Under the pieces are notes generated by a model, which saw only the letters and a program-made list of their open reading frames with translations, had not been told where the DNA came from and did no database searches. Below are positions 24,979 to 34,216 of a DNA stretch of 64,000 bases, piece after piece (the stretch's first letter is position 1; each line of letters opens with the position of its first letter). This DNA comes from Pseudoalteromonas umbrosa. GTDB taxonomy: Bacteria > Pseudomonadota > Gammaproteobacteria > Enterobacterales > Alteromonadaceae. Where the stretch lies: NCBI RefSeq assembly GCF_030125375.1, contig NZ_JASJUU010000001.1:310001-374000 (forward strand), given 5' to 3'. A program made the translations under genes and the position numbers.

Positions 24979-27900
24979 ATGCATCTGTTTAGCAAATTTG
25001 TTCGTATTCCTATCGCGCTTAAAATTTTTGTTGTGGTGGTATTTGGTTTACTCGCACAAGCGGCTACGTTGCAATTATTTACGCTCAAGCAAACGACCGA
25101 TAATCATTTAGTGACACGTATTGATGAAGTCAGCAGTCTGTTTGTACAAGCAAAGTCAGCGATTGCATTTATGGTTTCTGAAAACAGACAGGATGCAGTG
25201 GAAGAGTACTTGAGTTTAATGAAAACCCACTCGGATGTGGCCATTGCTTTGGTCTTTGACAGACAAGGTGCTGTAGAGACCACTACGCATAATCATTATC
25301 GAGGCAGCTCAATAGAACAAGTTGTACATGATTTTGAGCTCTCTGATGATTACCTGCAACAAATATTAACATCCAAAGTGGATTTTAAGGCGTACGATGA
25401 AAAATCAAAAAGGCTCGTATTAGCAGGCACGATTGCTCATCTGAAAACCAATCAAACTCAGAAACACTTGTTGATATTGGCTGATTATTCAAAAGCCGCA
25501 AGGTATATCCACAATTCTACGATGCACGCATTTACCCCATTGTTCGTTATTATGTTAATCACAGCACTATTGGTTGCAGTGATTTTTCATGTCTCAATTC
25601 AAAAGCGATTACAGAAAATATTTCGTCACTTTGATACTTATAACTCTAAAGAAGGGGCAACCTTGATAGAGATAAATGGTATGGATGAGATCAGTGAATT
25701 AGCGAGAAGAAGCAATCAATTATTTCAAGATCTTGCAAGTAGCCATGCAGCCACCAAAGAGCAAAAAGACTACTTTCAAGCTTTGTTTGAAGGCATTACT
25801 GATGCCGTTGTTATTGTGGATGAAAAAGGGCAGATTTTAGATATTAACCATGTTGCGCTTGCCTATTTATCTGAACAACCTGATAAATTTGCACAGTTTA
25901 ATGCGCATTTTAAGTTATCTCATTCTTGCGATGAATCTCAGCTCTTGAGTTTGTCGATTGAGGCTGAAAGAAACCGTGGACATAGTAGTAAAAGCTTTTG
26001 GTTTTATGAGGGGAAATGGCATGCTATTAACTTGTCAGTGACTAAGCTAAATATGAAAAAGCAGGTGCTGACCTGTTATTTGGTTGCTTTTGTCGATCAG
26101 CAAAAAGAGTTTGAGTTAAACCTACAGCTACAGCTAAGTGAGCGTAAGTTTTACTCTATAATAGAAAATATCCCAGAAAGTGTGTTTTTACTGCAAGAAA
26201 ACGGCGAAATAGCATATTTAAACAGCCAACTGAAACAGTTTTTATCAATAGAAAAACCGATAAAAGAAGCTGCCCACTTATTCCAGGCATGTCCTAAAAA
26301 TATTGCTGAATTTATTATGCAGCGGATGGAGTCAGTCATGCGTGGTGAGAGCTATATTCGAGAAGAAGTGCACTATAAGCACAAGGGAGAAACTTTTTAC
26401 AGTGCAATTACGCTTTTCCCAATTGTGAAAAGATCGGATAGTAAATATGCCATGGCCGGCGTTATCTCGGATATAACAAATCAAAAACGCACGGATCATA
26501 CACTACAGCAAACCCAAAAAAGATTGGCAGGGCTTGTTAGGCATGCACCACTGGCGATTATTGAATGGGATAAATCGCTAACCATTGTATTTTGTAATCA
26601 AGCCGCATCTACGTTATTTGGCGTAGAGCAAAGTCGCTTAATTGATAGTAACTTATCTGAAGTGGTGACATCTGAATTTAATACTGAACTGGAAAATTAC
26701 CTACTAAGTACTATTTCAAATGAGCAGTCAGCAAAGCAGCTTATAGCCATTACAGACGCACAAGGGCAGCAAAGAGTCACTGAATGGCAAAGCTTTATGG
26801 TGTTTGATAGTCCAAACGAAGCCCCCCGTTATGCCTCTTTGGTGTCTGATATCACGATGCTTCACGAAGTGATTGAATCATTGGAGTTAAAAGAAGCTGA
26901 AAAAGATGAAGTGTTACAGTCGATGGTGGATCCTGTGATCACCATAAATGATAAAGGGCAGGTTTTAACATTTAACAAAGCGGCGGAGGCTGCATTTCAA
27001 TATCACGCTGATCATGTGATTGGAAAAAATGTGAAAATGTTGATGCCCGATGAGTTTGCGATGCATCACGATACTTTTATATCTAATTATATGACGACAG
27101 GGCATAAGCAAGTCATTGGTATTGGGCGACAGGTCTTTGGGCAGCGTGCCGATAGCAGTGTTTTTCCAATGCACCTATCTATCAGCGAGCTTCCTCTCAT
27201 GCCAAATGGTGTAAGGCGGTTTATTGGTAACTGTGTTGATCTTACTAATATTAAAGAAAAAGAAGAGCAACTGAGGCGGTCAATGAAAATGGACGCACTC
27301 GGTAAACTGACCGGTGGAATTGCTCATGATTTTAACAACCTGATTGGTATTATGCTTGGTTACAGCGACATAATTTTAATGCAAGAGTCTTTAGATGAGG
27401 ATATTCAAAGTCATGCTAAAGCAATTGTTAAAGCGGGGGAGCGGGCCACCAATTTGACGCAAAAGCTGCTGAATTTCTCAAGAAAAGAAAGTGAGCTCAC
27501 AGAAATATTTTGTTTGAATAATGCATTATTGGATAGCCGCGAGTTATTAGAAAAATCACTTAAAGCGGATGTTAAATTAGATTTCTCTTTACATGAAGAA
27601 TTGCCCAATGTCAGAGTTGATAAGCATGACTTTGATGACATGATATTGAATTTAGTTATAAACAGTGTGCACGCGATTGAAGAAGCAGGTATTGTGACTG
27701 TGGCGACGTCAATACACTGGTATCAAAATGACTTTATTAGTGCCTCCCCTAGCTTACATGTGAGGTGTGATGTTGCCGATACGGGGGTGGGCATTCCAAA
27801 AGAGTACTTAGATAGTATTTTCGATCCTTTCTTTTCTACAAAAGGGGACAAGGGCACTGGCTTAGGCTTGAGTCAGGTTTATGCATTTATCCAGCGTAGT

Positions 27901-28386
27901 AAAGGACAAGTTGAAGTAAAAACCAGCGAACAAGGGACGCAATTCTCAATTTACTTTCCTGTAATCGATTCAGAGATAAAGCAAAGCAAAGAAGTAAATA
28001 TCGCATCACATCAGGTAAGCCATAAACTTAGTAAGATCTTGGTTGTTGATGATGAGTTGTCACTTGCCGATGTGGTTGCCAAACTGCTGCGCCAGGCTGG
28101 GCACCAAGTCGATATTTTTGAAAGTGGCACTGAAGCACTTCAGGCCATGGAAGTGACACAGTATGATTTACTTATTTCGGATGTGTTAATGCCTGAGTTA
28201 AATGGGTTTAGCCTGGCTAAAAGAGCTGCAGCAAAATACCCAGATATTAAAATTCAAATGATAAGTGGGTATGTGGATATTGAACAAGTAACGGACTTTA
28301 ATCCAAATTTATATGAAAGCTTACTGCGAAAGCCGTTTCGCCCACAAGAGTTACTCAATAGAGTGGCACTGTTGAGCTCAAAATAG
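24979..28386 (+). CDS. Membrane hybrid histidine kinase with HAMP, PAS repeats and REC domain
   Basis: A hybrid sensor kinase of 1135 residues. Membrane helices at about 14-33 and 183-205 enclose a periplasmic domain of about 150 residues. HAMP-like sequence (205-255) leads to four PAS-like domains near 265, 390, 510 and 640. The HisKA domain has the phospho-acceptor His783 in GGIAHDFNNL, and the ATPase domain has NLVINSVHAIEEAG, DTGVGIP and GTGLGLSQVY. A receiver domain (about 1015-1133) has acceptor Asp1068 in LISDVLMPEL and a conserved Lys in LLRKPFRP. The gene ends 9 bp inside the convergent response-regulator gene, which is an obvious candidate partner. The signal is unknown. The start has no strong ribosome-binding site, but downstream ATGs would cut the first helix. 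Confidence 0.9.
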   Translation: MHLFSKFVRIPIALKIFVVVVFGLLAQAATLQLFTLKQTTDNHLVTRIDEVSSLFVQAKSAIAFMVSENRQDAVEEYLSLMKTHSDVAIALVFDRQGAVETTTHNHYRGSSIEQVVHDFELSDDYLQQILTSKVDFKAYDEKSKRLVLAGTIAHLKTNQTQKHLLILADYSKAARYIHNSTMHAFTPLFVIMLITALLVAVIFHVSIQKRLQKIFRHFDTYNSKEGATLIEINGMDEISELARRSNQLFQDLASSHAATKEQKDYFQALFEGITDAVVIVDEKGQILDINHVALAYLSEQPDKFAQFNAHFKLSHSCDESQLLSLSIEAERNRGHSSKSFWFYEGKWHAINLSVTKLNMKKQVLTCYLVAFVDQQKEFELNLQLQLSERKFYSIIENIPESVFLLQENGEIAYLNSQLKQFLSIEKPIKEAAHLFQACPKNIAEFIMQRMESVMRGESYIREEVHYKHKGETFYSAITLFPIVKRSDSKYAMAGVISDITNQKRTDHTLQQTQKRLAGLVRHAPLAIIEWDKSLTIVFCNQAASTLFGVEQSRLIDSNLSEVVTSEFNTELENYLLSTISNEQSAKQLIAITDAQGQQRVTEWQSFMVFDSPNEAPRYASLVSDITMLHEVIESLELKEAEKDEVLQSMVDPVITINDKGQVLTFNKAAEAAFQYHADHVIGKNVKMLMPDEFAMHHDTFISNYMTTGHKQVIGIGRQVFGQRADSSVFPMHLSISELPLMPNGVRRFIGNCVDLTNIKEKEEQLRRSMKMDALGKLTGGIAHDFNNLIGIMLGYSDIILMQESLDEDIQSHAKAIVKAGERATNLTQKLLNFSRKESELTEIFCLNNALLDSRELLEKSLKADVKLDFSLHEELPNVRVDKHDFDDMILNLVINSVHAIEEAGIVTVATSIHWYQNDFISASPSLHVRCDVADTGVGIPKEYLDSIFDPFFSTKGDKGTGLGLSQVYAFIQRSKGQVEVKTSEQGTQFSIYFPVIDSEIKQSKEVNIASHQVSHKLSKILVVDDELSLADVVAKLLRQAGHQVDIFESGTEALQAMEVTQYDLLISDVLMPELNGFSLAKRAAAKYPDIKIQMISGYVDIEQVTDFNPNLYESLLRKPFRPQELLNRVALLSSK

Positions 28387-29547
28387 CTCAGGCTTTGTGG
28401 TGTTTAAATCGATATGCGTGTCGCTTTCAGGCGCTGATACTTTTTCCATGGCAAAGTACTTGTCAGTTTGCTCAATGACACTGGTCAGGTTGGACTTAAG
28501 CAAGTCCATTTTTGGTTCAAGGGCACTGAGTTTTTTTGCCTCTTTGGCTATCAAGTTAGCAATAAAAAGTTCTTGCTCCTCGGTTAAGTCGAGGATATGA
28601 AAGCTTGAAGATATTTGCTGGTTTAGGTCATTAGTTACATCAAGGATTAAGCTTTTATATTCGTCAGAAATGTTTTGCAATGAGCTTATACCGCTAGAAA
28701 TGTTTAACACGATTTTCTCCATCGCTTGTTGTCGGCCCAAATCTAGTAGTTTGGATTCAACGCCTTCGATAATGGCGACGGAGATATCTTGTATTGCACC
28801 GCTTTCTTCGGGTGATTCAGGCATGTTTTTAATTAAAAAAGACACACTTTTTTCGTTTACAATCAACCTCCTACCGAAGTTGTGTAAACGGCCCTTTGTG
28901 CACAGTAGCTCAAAAATATTTTGCTCAATTGGACTAATTTGTGTCCCAGCGGGCCCGTAAAAATCCATTTGCTCTTGCTTTATCATGATGCTGCTGAGCA
29001 TGCCTAGTTGCTTCATCGTCGAAAAAAACTGATTCACGACTTGCTGTAGATCATTGCATTGATTAAGCAGTTTAAAAAACTGCATGACTAGGCTGTAGTG
29101 TGAAGCCTGCTGCATTGATGACATGGCAAGAGTTATTGATTCTTGCTCACTGGCTTTAAGCAGGGTCTGCGATTGAATAAACTCACTGACTTTTTGCACT
29201 TTAGTGACCAGCTCTTTCATTTGAAAAGGCTTAGCAATGAAGTCATCTGCGCCCACATCAAAGGCACGTAGTCTCATATCCAAGTTATTGTATCCAGAGA
29301 CTAAAAACACCGCGCAGTTAGTTGGTGATAGTTCGGTCTTAATTTTTTCGCATGCCGCTAATCCGTCTATACCAGGCATGCTGATATCCATTAAGACCAC
29401 TTGAGGGGTAAAATTGTCGAGGATGTCGTAAGCCTCACTGGCCGATGCTGCCTGTTCACACACAAAGAAAGGTTTTAATGCTGCGCTTATCATGTCTCTT
29501 ACTGCTTGCTCATCGTCAACTATGAGCACCTTTGCTTTGTCTGCCAT
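28378..29547 (-). CDS. Response regulator with unrecognised C-terminal signalling domain
   Basis: A 389-residue protein. Residues 5-120 form a CheY-type receiver, with acidic pocket VDDEQ, phosphorylation site Asp54 in VLMDISMPGID and Lys in FIAKPFQ. The remaining 260 residues lack a DNA-binding or GGDEF output. They contain a GAF-like region (MQQASHYSLVMQFFKLLNQC to about 260) and a long helical C-terminus likely to form a coiled coil. The protein at 50944-52056 has the same layout and similar motifs, so the two are paralogues. The gene overlaps the hybrid kinase gene tail to tail by 9 bp. A role as phosphotransfer partner of that kinase is inferred from position only. Confidence 0.82.
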   Translation of the reverse strand: MADKAKVLIVDDEQAVRDMISAALKPFFVCEQAASASEAYDILDNFTPQVVLMDISMPGIDGLAACEKIKTELSPTNCAVFLVSGYNNLDMRLRAFDVGADDFIAKPFQMKELVTKVQKVSEFIQSQTLLKASEQESITLAMSSMQQASHYSLVMQFFKLLNQCNDLQQVVNQFFSTMKQLGMLSSIMIKQEQMDFYGPAGTQISPIEQNIFELLCTKGRLHNFGRRLIVNEKSVSFLIKNMPESPEESGAIQDISVAIIEGVESKLLDLGRQQAMEKIVLNISSGISSLQNISDEYKSLILDVTNDLNQQISSSFHILDLTEEQELFIANLIAKEAKKLSALEPKMDLLKSNLTSVIEQTDKYFAMEKVSAPESDTHIDLNTTKPELF

Positions 29548-29767
29548 CGTACACCTACTCCTGCGCTGAATCGTACTGGATAGTTAAACTTATTAACTCT
29601 ACATCAGCATAGTGTACAACGGTATAATCTGCTAAGTATTCAGAATTGATTATTGAATTAATTATTTATGCTAGATATATAAAAGATTGCGAGTTTTTGG
29701 TTAAAAGGTGCTTGAGGATATAAACAATTTACTTAAAGAGGAAGGCGGTGGATTGGATTGTGTAAGG

Positions 29768-29791
29768 GAGTGAGCACACTTATGCTCACTC
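29768..29791. terminator. Hairpin downstream of the metallopeptidase gene
   Basis: GAGTGAGCA (29768-29776) and TGCTCACTC (29783-29791) form a perfect 9-bp stem with a 6-nt loop, 10 bp past the stop of the minus-strand gene. There is no T-run, so terminator activity is probable rather than certain. Confidence 0.5.
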
Positions 29792-29801
29792 AAGTTGGTG
29801 C

Positions 29802-31343
29802 TTAGTACTCTAGTTGGCCACCATTATTGATAAAAGTGACGTACTCTTGCCAAAGGTCCTCTACACCTCTGCCTAAAATCTGTTGGAAAGCGGCATCAAA
29901 AGACCAAGTATAATTTCCTAAATCTTTTGCCGCTTTATTAAATTTGTATAGGAAGTCAGGATCGTGTGTGACACGGACATAGTGTAAAAAGAACCCTGTG
30001 GTGGTGTAACCACCTAGCCATTTTTTAGGGTCGTTTACATTAGGCGTACGTGTTTTGTGAAGACCTTCTCCAATTCTGACTGCATCCGCAAGTCCTTCAG
30101 TATAAGCCCAATAAGCTTTACCATCGCCGTAATTATCATGAGTTAGCGGTGAATTGTTGTAACCGTGGGTGACTTCATGAGATAAAATACCATCAATCTC
30201 ATTGCGGATCGCAGCGTCTGAATTACCGTTGTCACGGTAAATTTTCTCAAGGTGGCTCGTACTCACGACTATGGTCATTTCACCAGAACCATCTTGGCCC
30301 ATCTTGTATGCAACAAACTCATTACCCCAATGATCTTTTGCTCTAAGTTCGAATTGAAGGTTTCTGAAGCGATTGGACTCGACAGAGTCGCGGTAAAGTA
30401 TTTTTGCTACATCCACGCAGCGATTTGCCATATGGCCAGCAGGATCTGAGATGATGCGTTTGAATAAAATAGCCCCTTGAGTTTGAGGGTCGACATCAAC
30501 AAAGCTCACTTGTGGCTTTTTCCATTCACCTGTAGGAGGAGTGGTTGTTTCTTCCTTAATATTAATGGTGTAGCTGGTATTTGAGTAACCATATACTGAG
30601 ACATATACGTCATTACCTTGTAATGTACATGATTCATTGGCATGGGGTGTGGTGCTGCTGCAGTCAAATAACTGGGTTGTTGGCTGAGCTGCGCGTCGCA
30701 TATATAAATCAGCGTCTCCATTACCCGTTGTTGTCGCAATCACTTTTCCTGCAACATTAAATGGACCAAAATGCTGCCACTGGCCTGCGTTTAAACTATT
30801 ACTTTGCGATATAGGTAAAGTGATCGGTGGTGTGATGTCAGCTGAAAACATCTCGATTTCAGCAAGTTGTAAAATATTTGCGCCCTTGGTTGATGAAATA
30901 TCAACTTTGACAAACGAAAAACTCTGTGGATTTGCAACATTAAACTGCTTTGTTTGATGGCGAGCACTAAAAGATTGATTGTAACGTGTATCCAGTGTTG
31001 TCCAGTTTACGCCATCATTAGACCCTTGTAATTGCCAATCTTGTGGATCACGATTTGGCGCATCATTGGCTGAAGTGAGCGTGTATGAAGTTATAGTTTG
31101 CGGTTGTGCAAATTGATAACTTATCCATCCTGACGAGGTGAAAGTCAGCCATTTGCTGTACTTGTTATCATCAAATGCTTTAATTCGGCCTTCAAAGTCA
31201 CCATTTTCGCCTGATGCGCGGATGGCATTTGGATTATCTGAAGTGAGGTCTGTTTGTGCAATGGCTGCGGTCGATAATAATGCGCCAAGTAAACATGCGA
31301 GTTTGGTTTTATTTAAGGCATTGTGTGTAATTAGTGATTTCAT
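29802..31343 (-). CDS. Secreted basic-secretory-protein-family metallopeptidase with discoidin and PPC domains
   Basis: Exported zinc peptidase-like protein of about 513 residues. The ATG at 31343, preceded by GGTTGGA, is preferred to an upstream TTG. A signal peptide ends at AAIAQ. Residues about 35-170 resemble a discoidin / F5-8 type C domain (AFDDNKYSKWLTF, WQLQGSNDGVNWTTLDT). Residues about 175-275 resemble a bacterial pre-peptidase C-terminal domain (GDADLYMRR, YVSVYGYSNTSYTINIKEE). The C-terminal part is basic-secretory-protein-like, with zinc motif HEVTH (389-393), then GYNN and YWAYTEGLADAVRIGEG. The fold suggests binding to a polymer surface and cleaving peptide bonds. No propeptide beyond the binding domains is evident. 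It stands alone, with about 400 bp of non-coding sequence upstream. Confidence 0.85.
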   Translation of the reverse strand: MKSLITHNALNKTKLACLLGALLSTAAIAQTDLTSDNPNAIRASGENGDFEGRIKAFDDNKYSKWLTFTSSGWISYQFAQPQTITSYTLTSANDAPNRDPQDWQLQGSNDGVNWTTLDTRYNQSFSARHQTKQFNVANPQSFSFVKVDISSTKGANILQLAEIEMFSADITPPITLPISQSNSLNAGQWQHFGPFNVAGKVIATTTGNGDADLYMRRAAQPTTQLFDCSSTTPHANESCTLQGNDVYVSVYGYSNTSYTINIKEETTTPPTGEWKKPQVSFVDVDPQTQGAILFKRIISDPAGHMANRCVDVAKILYRDSVESNRFRNLQFELRAKDHWGNEFVAYKMGQDGSGEMTIVVSTSHLEKIYRDNGNSDAAIRNEIDGILSHEVTHGYNNSPLTHDNYGDGKAYWAYTEGLADAVRIGEGLHKTRTPNVNDPKKWLGGYTTTGFFLHYVRVTHDPDFLYKFNKAAKDLGNYTWSFDAAFQQILGRGVEDLWQEYVTFINNGGQLEY

Positions 31344-31750
31344 GTGTATCCAACCCTTGTATCGTTCCAATAATTGATTGTGGCTTGTTCCCTTATTAAT
31401 TTTGACTTAAGTGATGTTTTTTATTTTTATGAACTCATTTCATGTCAAAAATAATTGGAACGGTTTAAATAATTGGTTGTATTTTAAACTTTGTCAAAGG
31501 TTTTTTTACGGTTTTGTAACTATTTGGTATGCTAGTTGTTCAATTTGATCGAAGTTTTTGAATTGTTTTTTATGGGTGTAAGTTTATTTTTTGATTATTT
31601 TATTCATGCGCTATATATAAAAAAGCACTATTTTTCAGTGCGATAAAATAGACAGTCATTTACAAGGAGAAAGGTAATTTATAAAATTGAATGAAAGAAA
31701 TTAATTGTCATTTCATGAGTGTAAAGAAATGAAAATAGTGGGAGTATAAA
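31344..31750. other. AT-rich intergenic region with divergent promoters
   Basis: About 400 bp between the metallopeptidase start and the acetyltransferase start. It has many A/T runs and no credible ORF. TTGGAACG appears near 31454 and, inverted, near 31363, a possible operator pair. AAGGAGAAAGG near 31664 looks like a ribosome-binding site but has no ORF close behind it. Confidence 0.4.
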
Positions 31751-32185
31751 ATGAACTGGAGTATCGAACAGGGGAGCATTGATGAGGTTATTGAGATCGA
31801 AAATCAAGTGCCTGAGTTTGTAACGCCAAAAACGCGAGCATTGATAGAAGCGCGTTTACAAAATAAAAAAACACTATTGCTAGTTGCCAAAGTAGATGGT
31901 CAGCCGGTCGCGTATAAGCTGGGTTATGCTTTGGATGAAAAACACTTTTATAGTTGGTTAGGCGCTGTTGTTCCTGAGTTTAGAGGAGCTGGGATCGCAC
32001 AAGCCTTGTTGAATGAGCAGGAGCGCTGGTGCACTTCACTGGGCTATGGAGCCATTAGTGTTAAATCAATGAATAGATTTAAGAATATGCTAATGATGCT
32101 TTTGAAAAACAATTATCAAATCGTCGCGTGCCATCCACTAGAAGATGGCACGGATAGCAAAATTCATTTTTTAAAGCAGCTATAA
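31751..32185 (+). CDS. GNAT-family N-acetyltransferase
   Basis: A 144-residue acetyltransferase of the GNAT fold, which transfers the acetyl group of acetyl-CoA to an amine. The core is HFYSWLGAVVPEFRGAGIAQ, whose PEFRGAGIAQAL matches the acetyl-CoA-binding loop R/Q-x-x-G-x-G/A. It is followed by LLNEQERWC and the fourth-strand GYGAISVKSMNRFKNMLMML. The acceptor cannot be named. GGGAG lies 8 nt before the ATG. Its last 6 bp overlap the convergent EamA gene. Confidence 0.85.
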   Translation: MNWSIEQGSIDEVIEIENQVPEFVTPKTRALIEARLQNKKTLLLVAKVDGQPVAYKLGYALDEKHFYSWLGAVVPEFRGAGIAQALLNEQERWCTSLGYGAISVKSMNRFKNMLMMLLKNNYQIVACHPLEDGTDSKIHFLKQL

Positions 32186-33076
32186 CTTACGATTAGAGCG
32201 CTGAGGCTTTTTCGATGGTTGTGTGATAGTTTTCTTTTCAAAATAGTAATTTACCAATAGCGCGAGACAAATAATGCCGCTGCCGATTAGTAGTGATAAT
32301 AAATCGGCTTGACGGTTCCAGATCAGAAGGTTTACCAGCACGCCTGCGGGTATAAGTACATTGTTCATTATGGCGAGAGCGCCAACAGAGACAAGCGTAG
32401 CGCCCTTATTCCATAAGAAATAACCTAGTCCTGATGCAACTAATCCGAGGTAAATGAGAATTCCCCACTGCAATTGAGTCGTAGGCAACTTTTCACTATT
32501 ACCTAATATCATGTAACTTAAACCAGTAACAATAAGTGCACCAAAAAAGAAAAAGCCAAAGCAAGTGTGTTGAGGGGGGAGCGCGTTACCCTTGGGTAGC
32601 CTTTGATACAATACCTGACCTAGTGCAAAGCAAAAATTTGCCCCCTGTACCAACAGTAAACCAGTCCAAAAATCTTCGTTTACCTGTGCTTGGCGTATGG
32701 TTATAGCCCCCGCAGTTGCGAGCAATGCAACAAATAGATAGTGAAGGTGCAGCTTTTTCTCTATCAAGTCATTGATGATGGTGATGTAAACCGGCGTCAT
32801 AACGGTAAAGAGCAGGACCTCTGGCACACTTAAATATAAAAAGGAGTGATAATAAAAGCCATACATCAAACCAATTTGGATTGCGCCAATTGCCATTAAT
32901 TGCAATGCGACACGCGGTGTAACACCAGAAGGTCTCGTAAAAGGCAAAAATATCAGTAAGGCGATAGCAACACGACTAAAAGCCGCAAACCAAGAGTCGA
33001 CTTGACCGGCGAGATAGACCCCAATCAAACTAAATGAAAAGGCCCAAAGTAGAGTGACAAAAGAAAGGTATTGCAT
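32180..33076 (-). CDS. EamA-family (DMT superfamily) transporter
   Basis: Inner-membrane transporter with ten predicted helices in two EamA repeats; 298 residues from the ATG at 33076. An in-frame GTG at 33115 would add 13 polar residues and has no ribosome-binding site, so it is not preferred. Family features are the tandem halves beginning LSFVTLLWAFSFSLIGVYL and WTGLLLVQGANFCFALGQVL, and AIMNNVLIPAGVLVNLL near the end. These proteins export metabolites or amino acids; the substrate is unknown. The C-terminus is basic (KKTITQPSKKPQRSNRKL), placing it in the cytoplasm. It overlaps the convergent acetyltransferase gene by 6 bp. Confidence 0.88.
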   Translation of the reverse strand: MQYLSFVTLLWAFSFSLIGVYLAGQVDSWFAAFSRVAIALLIFLPFTRPSGVTPRVALQLMAIGAIQIGLMYGFYYHSFLYLSVPEVLLFTVMTPVYITIINDLIEKKLHLHYLFVALLATAGAITIRQAQVNEDFWTGLLLVQGANFCFALGQVLYQRLPKGNALPPQHTCFGFFFFGALIVTGLSYMILGNSEKLPTTQLQWGILIYLGLVASGLGYFLWNKGATLVSVGALAIMNNVLIPAGVLVNLLIWNRQADLLSLLIGSGIICLALLVNYYFEKKTITQPSKKPQRSNRKL

Positions 33077-33236
33077 AGTATCCGGTTTGAGTTTTTGTCT
33101 ATGGTAAAAGGTCACCAGGGATAAATCGAGCGATTAGCACAAAAAGTTAAAATTTATTGAGGGCCCGTTTTGCACTTAGCCATACTGATGCTGATTCATC
33201 GATAATAACGAACTAATTAACCGTTATAATATGATT

Positions 33237-33340
33237 TTAATTTACTACCTAGTCGCTACAATGAAGTTGTTTTCACATTTATCCCTTTCATGATTACCCA
33301 TGATGTGTTAAAGGCCACCATTTTTATGGTGGCCTTTTTA
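33237..33340 (+). ncRNA. Candidate small RNA ending in a strong orphan terminator
   Basis: A strong intrinsic terminator at 33311-33340 has no upstream plus-strand gene: the next coding sequence to the left (32180-33076) is on the other strand. TATAAT at 33225-33230 could be the -10 of a promoter giving a transcript of about 100 nt. A small internal hairpin, TCATG/CATGA, lies near 33288-33305. No known small-RNA family is recognised. A 10-codon frame (MKLFSHLSLS) occurs inside but has no ribosome-binding site. Confidence 0.4.
33311..33340 (+). terminator. Strong Rho-independent terminator without an annotated gene upstream
   Basis: AAGGCCACCAT (33311-33321) pairs perfectly with ATGGTGGCCTT (33326-33336) around TTTT and continues into a T-run. 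It is a textbook intrinsic terminator for a plus-strand transcript. The reverse strand also has a short T-run, so it might act both ways. Confidence 0.88.
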
Positions 33341-33502
33341 TTTGCATGGAGAGTTCATGGAGGGGTTTTCCTTCATTTCACACTTTTTTACATATCAACG
33401 AGTTTTTGTTCATCATACGCTAAACTTCAAACTTGCATTCTTTGCATCAGATGACATCGATAATGTCTTTTAGAAAATATCTGTAGTAGCGAGGAGTATA
33501 AT

Positions 33503-34066
33503 ATGAAGCGGTTATTTGTTATGGGATTGATACTGTCAATTGCTTACCTGTCGGGCTGTGCATCTATGGGGTCGGGTGATAATGTCCAAAAGCGTGCGCA
33601 AATAATAAAGATGAAAAACGATACCCTGTCGCAGCTCTATAAAGAAAAGCCAGATACTCGAGCGCAGTTACGTTCAGCTGTCGGTTATGCGGTGTTCTCA
33701 AATGCCAACATTAACTTACTATTGGTGTCTGCTGGAACAGGCTATGGGGTTGTTAAAAATAACCAAACAGGGCAATTCACATATATGAATATGGCCGAAG
33801 GTGGTGTGGGCTTAGGTCTTGGTGTTAAAGATTACCGTTTAATTTTGGTTTTTCATACTACAGAAGCGCTTAATGACTTTGTCAGTAATGGCTGGACATT
33901 TGGCGGTAACGCTGATGCAGCTGCAAAAGCATCTGATAAAGGAGCTGCCATTCAAGGTGAGGTTTACTACGGAGGCATGTCGGTTTATACGCTGACGCAG
34001 AGTGGCTTGGCTTTACAGGCGACCGTCAAAGGTACTCGGTTTTGGCCTGATAGCTCTCTGAATTAA
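33503..34066 (+). CDS. SYLF/YSC84-domain lipoprotein
   Basis: A 187-residue outer-membrane-type lipoprotein with signal MKRLFVMGLILSIAYLSGC and lipobox YLSGC (Cys19). The mature part is a SYLF (YSC84) lipid-binding domain: AVGYAVFSNANINLLLVSAG, GYGVVKNNQTGQFTYMNMAE, GGVGLGLGVKDYRLILVFHT and GEVYYGGMSVYTLTQSGLAL. This matches bacterial members in order and length. Known SYLF proteins bind phosphoinositides in eukaryotes; the bacterial role is not settled, although periplasmic lipid or stress roles are assumed. GAGGAG lies 7 nt before the ATG. It is monocistronic. Confidence 0.88.
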   Translation: MKRLFVMGLILSIAYLSGCASMGSGDNVQKRAQIIKMKNDTLSQLYKEKPDTRAQLRSAVGYAVFSNANINLLLVSAGTGYGVVKNNQTGQFTYMNMAEGGVGLGLGVKDYRLILVFHTTEALNDFVSNGWTFGGNADAAAKASDKGAAIQGEVYYGGMSVYTLTQSGLALQATVKGTRFWPDSSLN

Positions 34067-34216
34067 ACAGTTTAAAAGCGAGACAGTAAAAAAATCGTAT
34101 AAAGCTAATATCAGCATAAACGTATTTTTTATAAGATTTCGCTTTTTGTTCTTGTGAGCTAAACAAGTATTCGCTATAAACAACGTAAGCATGTGTAAAT
34201 ATTTATAGAGGGTTAC

